The notes beneath the pieces were generated by a model, which saw only the letters and a program-made list of their open reading frames with translations, was not told the DNA's origin and searched no databases. A DNA stretch of 44,441 nt from Niveispirillum sp. (GTDB lineage Bacteria > Pseudomonadota > Alphaproteobacteria > Azospirillales > Azospirillaceae), in assembly GCF_017996735.1 (NCBI RefSeq), contig NZ_JAGOGJ010000049.1, forward strand, positions 1 to 44,441, written 5' to 3'. Positions 7,159 to 15,674 of this stretch are shown here, piece after piece. The position numbers were made by a program, and so were the translations under genes. Within the stretch, counting starts at the first letter, position 1. Every line of letters starts with the position of its first letter.

Positions 7159-8795
7159 TGTCTGCCGCCGCCATTCCCTTCGACTATGTCATCGTTGGCG
7201 CGGGTGCGGCCGGCTGCGTGATGGCCAACCGGCTGTCGGCCGATCCTGGCACGCGTGTCCTGCTACTGGAAGCGGGGGGCCGGGATCGCCATCCCTTCAT
7301 CCATATGCCTAAGGGTATCGCCAAGGTCATGGCCGACCCGGCCTTCATCTGGCCCTTCATGACGCAGGCAGAACCCGCCTCCAACGATGTGGCGGAAAGC
7401 TGGGCGCGCGGGCGCACGCTGGGCGGGTCCAGTGCCGTCAACGGCATGGTCTATGTGCGGGGGCAGGCGGCGGATTTCCAGGCGCTGGCGGACATTGCCG
7501 GTGACGAATGGGGGTGGGACCGCATCGGCGCCGCCTACAAGGCCATGGAGGGGCATGAGCTGGGGCCCGCCCGGACGCGCGGCGGCGACGGTCCCTTGCG
7601 CATTTCCATGCCCACCATCCGCACAAAACTGACGGAAGCGGTGATCTCCGCCGGTCAGGCGCTGGGGCTGGAACGCCGCGACGATGTCAACGACCCTGCC
7701 GACAGCCAGCGTATCGGCTATGCCCCCCGCACTATCTGGAAGGGAAAGCGGCAGAGTGCCGCCGTCGCTTTCCTGGCTCCGGTGCGGGCGCGGCCGAACC
7801 TGACCGTCCTGACGGGCGTGGCGGTGGATCGCATCCTGTTCGACAAGCATCGGGCCGTGGGTGTCGCCGCCCGCAAGGACGGTGTGGCGGTAACCTTCAA
7901 GGCGCTGTCGGAGGTCATTCTTGCGGCGGGTGCCCTGTCCACCCCGGCGCTGTTGCAGCGGTCTGGTGTGGGGCCGGCGGGACTGCTGCGCCAGCATGGT
8001 ATCGCCGTGCGCCATGACAGTGCTGAGGTGGGCGCCAATCTGCGCGAACATCGCGGCATGGTCATGCAATGGCGGGTGAAGGATCACCTGTCGCAGAACC
8101 GGGATTTCCAGGGCCTGCGGCTGCTGGCCAATACGGCGCGCTATTACCTGACCCATGACGGCCCCATGGCCAACGCGGCCTATGAGATCGGCGCCTGGTT
8201 CAAGTCGCGGCCAGACCTGGACCGGCCTGACGGGCAGATCCTGATCGCGCCCTTCACCTTTGATTATGCCCGCCCCACCTTCCGGATGGAACGTCAGGGC
8301 GGCATGAATTTCTGTGTCTATCGGCTGCGGCCGGAATCGACCGGATCGGTGCGGATCGGGTCTGCCGACCCCGGCCAACTGCCGGCCATCATGCCCAATT
8401 ACAGCGCGCTGGAAAGTGACCGGCGTGCCATGGGTGACATTACCCGCTTTGCCCGCCGTCTGGCGGCGCAGGCGCCGCTGGCCGGCCTGATCGAGGCGGA
8501 GACGCGGCCGGGGCCGGACTATCAGAGCGATGCCGAGCTTGCACTGGCCCACCGGCGCTATGGCTATGGTTCCTACCATGCCTGCGGCACCTGCCGCATG
8601 GGACGCGACCCGGCATCGGTGGTCGATCCCGAATTGCGGGTGCGTGGCGTCGACGGGCTGCGGGTCGTCGATAGCTCGGTCTTCCCTTTCATGCTGTCGG
8701 GCAACACCAACGGGCCTGCGATGGCGGTCGCGTGGCGCGCGGCGGACCTGATCCTGAACGGACCGGCCGCATCTTCGAACGGAGCAACCCCATGA
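7155..8795 (+). CDS. GMC-family FAD-dependent alcohol dehydrogenase
   Basis: This 546-residue glucose-methanol-choline family flavoprotein probably oxidises an alcohol made by the P450 to an aldehyde or ketone. The N-terminal FAD-binding motif is VIVGAGAAG (about 12-20) with LLLEAGG (37-42). The second signature, RGRTLGGSSAVNG, follows. Near the C-terminus HACGTCRMG holds the expected catalytic His (about 475) and SGNTNGP the partner Asn (about 517). The length is normal for choline dehydrogenase-like members. No signal peptide is seen, so it is probably cytoplasmic. I chose the ATG at 7155 because it overlaps the P450 stop as ATGA and precedes the FAD motif directly; a reading frame starting upstream lies inside the P450 gene. 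The next gene again starts with an ATGA overlap. Confidence 0.9.
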   Translation: MMSAAAIPFDYVIVGAGAAGCVMANRLSADPGTRVLLLEAGGRDRHPFIHMPKGIAKVMADPAFIWPFMTQAEPASNDVAESWARGRTLGGSSAVNGMVYVRGQAADFQALADIAGDEWGWDRIGAAYKAMEGHELGPARTRGGDGPLRISMPTIRTKLTEAVISAGQALGLERRDDVNDPADSQRIGYAPRTIWKGKRQSAAVAFLAPVRARPNLTVLTGVAVDRILFDKHRAVGVAARKDGVAVTFKALSEVILAAGALSTPALLQRSGVGPAGLLRQHGIAVRHDSAEVGANLREHRGMVMQWRVKDHLSQNRDFQGLRLLANTARYYLTHDGPMANAAYEIGAWFKSRPDLDRPDGQILIAPFTFDYARPTFRMERQGGMNFCVYRLRPESTGSVRIGSADPGQLPAIMPNYSALESDRRAMGDITRFARRLAAQAPLAGLIEAETRPGPDYQSDAELALAHRRYGYGSYHACGTCRMGRDPASVVDPELRVRGVDGLRVVDSSVFPFMLSGNTNGPAMAVAWRAADLILNGPAASSNGATP

Positions 8796-9991
8796 TTGCC
8801 GCCCTGAAGAATCTGGAAGGCTTCCGCGCCGGTGTGCGCGACTGGCTGGCCGCAAACCTGCCGGCCGACTGGCAGCAGCACATGCTGGGCGCGTCGGAGG
8901 AAGCGCATATCGCCTTCCAGAAATCCTGGTTCCGCACCCTGGCCGCCGGTGGCTTCGTGGCCCCGCACTGGCCGGTGGCCTGGGGTGGGGCCGGCCTGTC
9001 CTTTGCTGAACAGATCGTGCTGTATGAAGAGATTGCGCGGGCAGGGGCGCCGCGCCTGGTGCTCTATTTCATCTCGCTCTACCATGCGCCGGCCACGCTG
9101 CTGGAATGGGGGACGGACGCACAGCGTCGCAAGCACCTGCCGGCGATCCTGTCGGGTGACGAGATTTGGTGCCAGGGCTTCTCGGAGCCCAATGCCGGGT
9201 CCGATCTGGCGGGCCTGCGCACGCGGGCGGAACGCCGGGGCGACCATTACATCGTGAACGGCCAGAAGATCTGGTCGTCCAACGCACAATATGCCCGCTA
9301 TTGCCTGCTGCTGGCCCGCACCGACCCGTCGGCGGCCAAGCACAAGGGCATCTCCTACTTCATCCTGGACCTGGAAAGCCCTGGCGTCACCCGCCGGCCC
9401 ATCGGGATGATGACGGGCGGGTCGCATTTCTGCGAACTGTTCTTTGACGATGTGGCGATCCCGGCAGAGAACCTGATCGGCGCGGAGAATAATGGCTGGG
9501 CCGTGGCCCAGGCCACCTTGTCGTCGGAACGCGGCCTGACCATCCTGGAACTGACCGAACGGCTGCGCAATTCCTTCGGGCTGCTGCTGCGCGATGCGCG
9601 CCAGCGGGGATTGGTGGCGGATGACGAGGTCCGCCGCCGGCTGGTGGAACTGCATACGCGCATCGAGGCGCTGCGCGTGATGATCAACAACATGCTGGGC
9701 CGGATGCTGCACGGGGCCGGCGTGGGCACGGAACCGTCGATCATCAAGGTCCATTACAGCGAGCTTTTGCAGGATTTCACCGAGTTGGGCGTGCGCCTGG
9801 GCGGACTGGAGGCCCAGTATCTGCAGCCGATCCTGATGGGGGGCGGCTACGAGACCGGCTACTGGATGCATGACCATCTCTATTCCTGGTCGTGGACCAT
9901 CGCCGGCGGCAGCAACGAGGTGCAGCGCAATATCATCGCCGAGCGCGCCCTGAACCTGCCGCGCGAACCGAAACTGGCACTTGCGAAATGA
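8792..9991 (+). CDS. Acyl-CoA dehydrogenase family protein (complete, alpha-type)
   Basis: This 399-residue flavoenzyme would introduce a 2,3-double bond into an acyl-CoA. All three ACAD domains are visible. The middle beta-domain carries WCQGFSEPNAGSDLAGLRTRA and NGQKIWSS, and the C-terminal helical domain ends with IAGGSNEVQRNIIAERAL, the usual end-of-family signature. It is similar to the next gene (10034-11179), and two reduced ACAD-like genes follow. In actinobacterial steroid degradation complete and reduced FadE proteins form alpha2beta2 enzymes, so this one probably pairs with one of the reduced subunits. The start ATG overlaps the GMC stop (ATGA); GGAG lies eight nt upstream. Confidence 0.9.
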   Translation: MIAALKNLEGFRAGVRDWLAANLPADWQQHMLGASEEAHIAFQKSWFRTLAAGGFVAPHWPVAWGGAGLSFAEQIVLYEEIARAGAPRLVLYFISLYHAPATLLEWGTDAQRRKHLPAILSGDEIWCQGFSEPNAGSDLAGLRTRAERRGDHYIVNGQKIWSSNAQYARYCLLLARTDPSAAKHKGISYFILDLESPGVTRRPIGMMTGGSHFCELFFDDVAIPAENLIGAENNGWAVAQATLSSERGLTILELTERLRNSFGLLLRDARQRGLVADDEVRRRLVELHTRIEALRVMINNMLGRMLHGAGVGTEPSIIKVHYSELLQDFTELGVRLGGLEAQYLQPILMGGGYETGYWMHDHLYSWSWTIAGGSNEVQRNIIAERALNLPREPKLALAK

Positions 9992-10033
9992 ACCGAACCC
10001 CGCTGGTGGGTATCGGCGGGGCATGGACGGGGT

Positions 10034-11179
10034 ATGAACATGGAATTTGGCTGGAAACCCGAGCAGGAGGAGTATCGCCGCCGTATCCGGCAGGCGCTGG
10101 ACGACCTGCTTCCGGCGGATTGGTACGAAAAATGGGTGCCGCAGAGCTATGCCTGCGACGAGAATGTCGAGTTCTCGCGCCAGTTCTGCGCCGGGCTGGC
10201 CGAACGCGGCCTGCTGGTCCGCCACTGGCCGAAGGAATTCGGCGGCGAGGGTGGCGAGGATTGGGAACAGTTCATCCTGGCTGAGGAGATGAAGGGCGCC
10301 GGGGAGCCGCGCGGCGGCCAGTACATGAATGTGAACTGGATCGGCCCCACCCTCATGCGCCATGGCAGCGAGGCGCAGCGGGCAGAACACCTGCCGCGTC
10401 TGGCCCGCGGGGATACGGTCTGGTGCCAGGGCTTTTCCGAGCCGGGCGCCGGCACCGACCTGGCGGCATTGCGCACGCGCGCCGAGCGGCGCGGCGACGT
10501 CTATGTCATCAACGGGTCCAAAATCTGGACCTCCTACGCCCGCCGGGCCGATTTCTGCTTCCTGCTGGCGCGGACCGGGACCGGGCGCAAGGAGATATCG
10601 GTCTTCCTGCTGCCCATGAACACGCCGGGTGTCTCTGTCACCTCCTTCCCCGGCCTGACCAAGGACGGCCATCTGAACGAGGTGTTTTTCAGCGATGTCC
10701 AGGTGCCCGTCACCGCCCGGGTGGGGGCCGAGGGGGCGGGCTGGCAGATCATCACGGACGCGCTGTCCTATGAACGTGTGGGCGTGCCGCGCTACCATGT
10801 GGGTCTGGCCATCATCGACCACGCCATCGAGCAGCTTAAGGCGGAAGGTCGCTACGACGACCCGGTGATGCAGGCCCGCGCCGGTCTGGTGGTGGCGAAG
10901 TTCGAGGCGGCGCGCATGTTGACCTATCTGGTTGTGGACCAGCGCGTGAAGCGGCTGCCGGCCACCACCGATGCCAATGTCGCGCGGGTGACGGCGCTGG
11001 ACGCCGTCAACGACCTGATGAATTTCCTGGCGGATTTCGTGCCCGACTGTCTGGCCGGCGGCCATCCGCTGCTGGAGGAATATTACCGCATCAATGTGCC
11101 GGCCGGGATCACCGCCGGCACCTACGAACTGCAACTGGACCTGATCGCACAACGCGGGCTGGGCCTGCCCAGGGGGTGA
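10034..11179 (+). CDS. Acyl-CoA dehydrogenase family protein (complete, alpha-type, second copy)
   Basis: This 381-residue protein has a standard ACAD layout: an N-terminal helical domain (PEQEEYRRRIRQ), the beta-domain signature WCQGFSEPGAGTDLAALRTRA and NGSKIWTSYA, and a C-terminal GITAGTYELQLDLIAQRGLGLPR. The usual AGT-x-E-I-Q-R is altered to AGTYELQ-L-D, so the basic residue near the flavin or CoA end has changed while the Glu remains. An in-frame ATG six nt later (10040) is an alternative start. It is separated from the first ACAD by 42 nt and from the reduced third subunit by four nt, which suggests this copy and that one are made together as a pair. Confidence 0.9.
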   Translation: MNMEFGWKPEQEEYRRRIRQALDDLLPADWYEKWVPQSYACDENVEFSRQFCAGLAERGLLVRHWPKEFGGEGGEDWEQFILAEEMKGAGEPRGGQYMNVNWIGPTLMRHGSEAQRAEHLPRLARGDTVWCQGFSEPGAGTDLAALRTRAERRGDVYVINGSKIWTSYARRADFCFLLARTGTGRKEISVFLLPMNTPGVSVTSFPGLTKDGHLNEVFFSDVQVPVTARVGAEGAGWQIITDALSYERVGVPRYHVGLAIIDHAIEQLKAEGRYDDPVMQARAGLVVAKFEAARMLTYLVVDQRVKRLPATTDANVARVTALDAVNDLMNFLADFVPDCLAGGHPLLEEYYRINVPAGITAGTYELQLDLIAQRGLGLPRG

Positions 11180-11183
11180 GGGG

Positions 11184-12134
11184 ATGGATTATCAGTTGAA
11201 CGAGGATCAGGCGGCGCTGGTGGCCGCCGTCCAGGCCATCCTGCGGGACCATGACAGTGTGCCGCAATCGGCCCGGCTGGATTTTTGCCACTTCAATGGC
11301 GACCTGCAGCACCTGCTGAGCGAAGGCGGGTTTCTGGATGCCGGCCGCGACCTGGGGCCGCTTGAGGCGGCGCTGGTCGTGTTCGAGGCGGCCCGCGCGC
11401 CGGTTCTGGTCGAGGCGGGCGCGTCGGCCCTGGTGGTGCCGCAGGTGCTGCCGGGAGAGGGGCTGGCAGGGCCGGTGGCGCTGGTCACCGGCGACGATCT
11501 GGGCAAGGCCCATCGCAACCTGCCCATCGCCCGCACGGCCCTGGTCGATCTGGGCGATGACGTGGCCGTGGTCGAACTGGCGCCCGGCGATGTTGTGCCC
11601 GTGGAAAGCATCCTGGCCTATCCCTATGGCAGGTTCGCGGTGCCGCCGGACCTGTCGCGGGCACGCCGGTTGGCCGGTGCCGGGCCGGCCTTGCGCCAAT
11701 GGTGGCGCGTGGCGCTGGCCACGGAATTTGCCGGCGCGGCGGAGGCGGCGACTGTCTTTACCGTCGATTACGTGAAGCAGCGCCATGTCTTCGGCAAGCC
11801 CGTGGGCACCTTCCAGGCGGTGCAGCACCGGCTGGCCCAGTGCCACCAGATCGCCATGGGCGTGCGTTACCTGGCCTTCCGCGCAGCCTGGAGCGGGCAG
11901 GCGCGGGATGCCGACATCGCCGTCTGCTATGCGCAGGCCCATGCGCAGAAGCTGATCTTCGACCTGCACCAGTTCAATGGCGCCATGGGCGTGACCAACG
12001 AGCATCTGCTGCATTTCTGGACCTACCGGCTGCGGGCGCTGCAGGCCGAGGCGGGCGGCGCGCACGGGGCGGCGCTGCGCATCGCCGGCCATCTCTGGGG
12101 CGGTGGTCCGGCATTGCGCGCGGCGGAGGTGTGA
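11184..12134 (+). CDS. Reduced acyl-CoA dehydrogenase-like subunit (beta-type)
   Basis: At 316 residues this is about 65 shorter than its neighbours. The N-terminal start (MDYQLNEDQAALVAAVQ) and the C-terminal helical domain are recognisable, with RHVFGKPVGTFQAVQHRLA and QFNGAMGVTNEHLLHFWTYR. The central beta-domain is badly shortened, and the GFSEP...SDL and NGxKxW signatures are missing. Such reduced subunits in FadE-type alpha2beta2 enzymes often still contribute FAD-binding residues and shape the pocket without carrying the catalytic base. It starts four nt after the second complete ACAD with a good purine-rich ribosome binding site and is followed two nt later by another reduced subunit. 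Independent activity is unlikely. Confidence 0.82.
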   Translation: MDYQLNEDQAALVAAVQAILRDHDSVPQSARLDFCHFNGDLQHLLSEGGFLDAGRDLGPLEAALVVFEAARAPVLVEAGASALVVPQVLPGEGLAGPVALVTGDDLGKAHRNLPIARTALVDLGDDVAVVELAPGDVVPVESILAYPYGRFAVPPDLSRARRLAGAGPALRQWWRVALATEFAGAAEAATVFTVDYVKQRHVFGKPVGTFQAVQHRLAQCHQIAMGVRYLAFRAAWSGQARDADIAVCYAQAHAQKLIFDLHQFNGAMGVTNEHLLHFWTYRLRALQAEAGGAHGAALRIAGHLWGGGPALRAAEV

Positions 12135-12136
12135 TC

Positions 12137-13228
12137 ATGAGCGAAGACTTGACGATCGACATTGCCGAACTGCGCGACAATGTCCGCCAGGTGCTGGCGG
12201 GGCGCAGCAACCTGCAGGCCGTGCGCGCCATGGCAGAGGCCGGCGGCGGCATCGACCGGGCGCTGTGGGCGGAGATGGCCGGCCTGGGCTGGATGGGTCT
12301 GGCTGTGGCCGAAGATCAGGGCGGCCTGGGATTGGGCCTGGGCGAACTGGCCGTGCTGTATGACGGTCTGGGCCGGCATCTGGCGCGGGTGCCCTTCCTG
12401 TCCACCATGCTGGCCGCCCAGGCCCTGGAAAGGGCGGGCGACGCGGCGCAGAAACAGCGCTGGCTGCCGGCGATTGCCGCCGGTGAGCTGGCGGTTTCGA
12501 TGGTCCTGCCCGAGGGGCCGGAACTGCCGGCCCTGGCGGCGGACGGAACGCTGACCGGTGTGGCCGACCATATGCCCTTTGCCGATGGGGCCGGCCTGCT
12601 GGCGGTACCGGTGCGGTTGGCCGGGGGGGGGCAAACCGCCCTGGCCCTGCTGCCACCGGGCGAGGCTGGCATCAGCATCACGCGCAAGGCGGCCATCGAC
12701 CTCACGCGCGATCTGTGCGCGGTGCGCATCGACGGGGTGCGGGTCGCGGCTGACCGGCTGCTGCCCCTGACATCGGCACAATGGGAGGGCTTGCGCGACC
12801 ATGCCTGTGTGGCGCTGGCCTGTGACGCCATGGGTGGCGCGCTGCATATCCTGGAACGCACGGCCGATTATATGAGCACCCGCGTACAGTTCGACCGGCC
12901 CATCGGGTCTTTCCAGGCCCTGAAGCACCGGGCAGCGACCTGGAAGATCTGGCAGGAGGCCGCAACAGCGCTGGCCTTCAACGCTGCCGCCCAGGTGGCG
13001 GCCGGGCTGCCGGATGCCGGTGCCGCCGCATCGGCCGCCAAGTTCTATGCCTGCGACGCCTATGCCGCCATCGCCGGCGACGCCGTGCAGTTGCATGGCG
13101 GTATCGGCTTCACCTGGGAACATGAATGCCACCTGTTCCTGAAGCGGGCCAAGCTGAACCAGGCGCTGTTCGGCGGCTCCGCGTTCCATAAGGACCGCGT
13201 GGCCGGCCTGCTGTTCGCAGCCGCCTGA
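12137..13228 (+). CDS. Acyl-CoA dehydrogenase-like subunit with divergent middle domain (beta-type)
   Basis: This 363-residue protein has the ACAD N-terminal signature LAVAEDQGGLGLGLGELAVL. The beta-domain is degenerate, with ELAVSMVLPEG where complete enzymes have the GFSEP motif. The C-terminal domain is well conserved: RVQFDRPIGSFQALKHRAA and AVQLHGGIGFTWEHECHLFLKRA. This pattern matches the partner subunit of heteromeric FadE enzymes. I place the start at the ATG at 12137, eight nt after GGAGG and three nt after the previous stop; a longer frame lies inside the previous gene. With the other three ACAD genes it probably forms two alpha/beta pairs, for two different dehydrogenation steps or two chain lengths. 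Confidence 0.85.
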   Translation: MSEDLTIDIAELRDNVRQVLAGRSNLQAVRAMAEAGGGIDRALWAEMAGLGWMGLAVAEDQGGLGLGLGELAVLYDGLGRHLARVPFLSTMLAAQALERAGDAAQKQRWLPAIAAGELAVSMVLPEGPELPALAADGTLTGVADHMPFADGAGLLAVPVRLAGGGQTALALLPPGEAGISITRKAAIDLTRDLCAVRIDGVRVAADRLLPLTSAQWEGLRDHACVALACDAMGGALHILERTADYMSTRVQFDRPIGSFQALKHRAATWKIWQEAATALAFNAAAQVAAGLPDAGAAASAAKFYACDAYAAIAGDAVQLHGGIGFTWEHECHLFLKRAKLNQALFGGSAFHKDRVAGLLFAAA

Positions 13229-13260
13229 GACCCGATTTCAACCCCCCAGGGAGGGTACAC

Positions 13261-14442
13261 ATGACCGACACGAACCTGAAACGCCCCCTGACCGATAGCC
13301 AGAAACAGGCCCTGGCCGCCATGCCGGAACTGGCGGACAGCGTCTTCCCGCGCGTGCGCGACAGCCTGCCGGCGCAGAACTATATCGACCCGGCCCGGTT
13401 CGAGACGGAGAAGAAGTCCGTGTTCCGTACGGTGCCCGTCATCCTGGGCCCGTCCGCCCTGCTGCCGCAGCCGCGCAGCTATTTCCAGCAGGATATGGCC
13501 GGTATGCCGGTGCTGGTGACGCGTGACAAGGAAGGCCGCGTGCGGGCCTTTGCCAATGTCTGCCGGCATCGCGGGGCCAAGCTCTGTTCCAGCGCCGATC
13601 CCGTGCAGGCCAGCCGGCTTGTCTGCCCCTATCACGCCTGGACCTTCGGGCTGGACGGCGCGCTGGTGGGCCTGCCCCGGTCAGAGACCTTCCCCGGTCT
13701 GGAGAAGAAGGACCTGGGCTTGGCGGAACTGCCCTGCCGGGAGGCGGGCGGCCTGATCTGGGTGGGGCTGGACCCCAAGGGCACGCCCGATTTTTCCGTC
13801 ATCGAGCAGCAGGTGGGGCCGGACCTGGACGCCATCGGTCTGGGGGGGATGCGCATCTATCAGCGCACCACCTTCGCCGTGAAGGCGAACTGGAAGCTGG
13901 TGATGGACACGATGCTGGACAGCTATCACGTCACCCGCCTGCACAAGGACACGCTGGCCCGCTTCTTTGTGGATGCGGAGAACATCATCGACCGTATGGG
14001 GCCGCATGTGCGGGCATCCGCCGCGCGTGGCAATTTCACCCGCGCGCAGGTGACCGGTGATTTCCAGGATGTGCGCAAGATCATGGTCTTCGCCTACACC
14101 CTGTTCCCCAACGGTATCGTCGTCTGTTCCCCCGATTTCATCAGCGTCGGCCTGCTGCGGCCGCTGGCCACCGACCGGACCGACGTCGATTATTTCATGC
14201 TGACCGACGTGCCCGCCGATGACGAGAAGGGCAACAGCAAGCTGAAACGCTCCTTCGACCTGATGGGCGTGGCCTTCGGGCAGGAGGATTACTGGGCCGC
14301 CGAACTGTGCGACCAGGGCCTGCGCGCCGGTACCATGGATCAGGTGCATCTGGGCGGCATGGAGGTACAGATCGGCCTGTTCCATGCCGCGGTTCAGCAA
14401 TGTCTGGACCGTGCCGCTGCCGGACAGGGGGGCGCGGCATGA
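13261..14442 (+). CDS. Rieske non-haem iron oxygenase, large subunit
   Basis: This 393-residue protein has two domains. The Rieske 2Fe-2S site is CRHRG (Cys101, His103) with CPYHAW (Cys122, His125). The catalytic mononuclear iron site has DSYHVTRLH (His223, His228, with Asp220 as the likely bridge to the Rieske centre), and Asp343 in QEDYWAAELCDQG is the likely third ligand. Such enzymes dihydroxylate or monohydroxylate rings, demethylate, or cleave bonds using oxygen. No small (beta) subunit and no dedicated reductase are adjacent, so it is either a homo-oligomer of the KshA or demethylase kind or borrows electrons from the ferredoxin at 22726. A GGGAGG site precedes the ATG. The stop overlaps the thiolase start (ATGA). 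Confidence 0.9.
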   Translation: MTDTNLKRPLTDSQKQALAAMPELADSVFPRVRDSLPAQNYIDPARFETEKKSVFRTVPVILGPSALLPQPRSYFQQDMAGMPVLVTRDKEGRVRAFANVCRHRGAKLCSSADPVQASRLVCPYHAWTFGLDGALVGLPRSETFPGLEKKDLGLAELPCREAGGLIWVGLDPKGTPDFSVIEQQVGPDLDAIGLGGMRIYQRTTFAVKANWKLVMDTMLDSYHVTRLHKDTLARFFVDAENIIDRMGPHVRASAARGNFTRAQVTGDFQDVRKIMVFAYTLFPNGIVVCSPDFISVGLLRPLATDRTDVDYFMLTDVPADDEKGNSKLKRSFDLMGVAFGQEDYWAAELCDQGLRAGTMDQVHLGGMEVQIGLFHAAVQQCLDRAAAGQGGAA

Positions 14443-15671
14443 ACGGCGAGGTCTGGATCATCGACGCCGCCCGCACCCCGCGCGGTATCGGCAAGCCCGG
14501 CAAGGGGGCCCTGTCCGCCACCCATCCGCAGAAGCTGTTGTCCGCCGTGCTGGCGGCCCTGGCGGCGCGCAACGGGCTGGACACGGCCGATGTGGATGAT
14601 GTCATCGCCGGCTGCAACACCCAGGCCGGCAAACAGGGGCTGGACATCGCCCGCATGGCCGCCTTGGACGCCGGCTACAGCCAGTTGGCGCCCGGCGTCA
14701 CGCTGGACAGGTTCTGCGGATCGGGGCTGACGGCCGTCAATCTGGGTGCCATGGGCATCCTGTCGGGCGCGCAGGACCTGATCCTGGCTGGCGGCGTGGA
14801 AAGCATGTCGCATAACATGGGCCTGCAACGGGAATTCATGCTGGACAGCGGTAACCTGTCACTGCGCCGCCGCATTCCGCAGCCGCACCAGGGCATCTGC
14901 GCCGACCTGATCGCCATGCTGGAGGGGATCGGGCGCGCGGAACTGGACGCGCTGGCCCTGGAAAGCCAGCGGCGGGCGGCGGTATCCATGGAGGAGGGCC
15001 GTTTCGCCCGGTCCCTGGTGCCTGTGCGGGATGAGGCGGGGGCGATCGTGCTGGACCGCGACGAATATCCCCGCCCGCAGACGACGCTGGATGCCCTGGC
15101 GCAGTTGAAGCCGGCCTTTGCCGATGCCATGAACCGGCCTATCGACGCCGAGGGTAACACCTATGCCACGCTGGTCCGCCAGGCCTATCCGGATCTGGAC
15201 ATTGCCCATATCCATACGGCGGGGACCAGTTCGGGCGTGGTGGATGGGGCGGGTGCCCTGCTGCTGGCCTCGCCCGCCTATGCCCGTGCCCATGGGCTGA
15301 CGCCCCGCGCCCGCATCCGCGCCATGGTGACGGTAGGTGATGATCCGACCCTGATGCTGAACGCGCCCGTGCCGGCCACGCGTAAGGCGCTGACCAAGGC
15401 GGGCATGTCCATCACCGATATCGACCTGTTTGAGGTGAACGAGGCCTTCGCCATCGTGCCGCTGAAATATATGCGCGACCTGGACCTTGATCCGGCGCGT
15501 GTGAATGTCAATGGCGGTGCCATGGCGCTGGGCCATCCCATCGGAGCCACGGGCGCCATCATTCTGGGCACGCTGCTGGACGAACTGGAACGCCGCGACC
15601 TCAATATCGGGATCGCCACGCTCTGTTCTGCCGGCGGTATGGCCCCCGCCACCATCATCGAGCGGATCTAG
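14439..15671 (+). CDS. Thiolase (acetyl-CoA acyltransferase)
   Basis: This 410-residue protein would cleave a 3-ketoacyl-CoA with CoA at the end of a beta-oxidation round. All catalytic elements of a degradative thiolase are present: nucleophile Cys93 in DRFCGSGLTAV, NEAFA, His366 in NGGAMALGHPIGATGA, and Cys396 in LCSAGGMA. The length and motifs are standard. The true start is the ATG at 14439, overlapping the Rieske stop; the reading frame extends upstream but only inside that gene. The alpha/beta hydrolase follows after three nt. Together with the ACADs, crotonases and SDRs this completes a beta-oxidation set. Confidence 0.92.
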   Translation: MNGEVWIIDAARTPRGIGKPGKGALSATHPQKLLSAVLAALAARNGLDTADVDDVIAGCNTQAGKQGLDIARMAALDAGYSQLAPGVTLDRFCGSGLTAVNLGAMGILSGAQDLILAGGVESMSHNMGLQREFMLDSGNLSLRRRIPQPHQGICADLIAMLEGIGRAELDALALESQRRAAVSMEEGRFARSLVPVRDEAGAIVLDRDEYPRPQTTLDALAQLKPAFADAMNRPIDAEGNTYATLVRQAYPDLDIAHIHTAGTSSGVVDGAGALLLASPAYARAHGLTPRARIRAMVTVGDDPTLMLNAPVPATRKALTKAGMSITDIDLFEVNEAFAIVPLKYMRDLDLDPARVNVNGGAMALGHPIGATGAIILGTLLDELERRDLNIGIATLCSAGGMAPATIIERI

Positions 15672-15674
15672 ACG

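Noticed and set aside
8573..11152. An 859-codon minus-strand open frame
   Set aside because: It lies opposite two clear ACAD genes and the end of the GMC gene, with the same composition bias and no recognisable motif.
11699..12136. Upstream extension of the fourth ACAD gene
   Set aside because: It is out of frame inside the third ACAD gene; the ATG at 12137 with GGAGG is the natural start.
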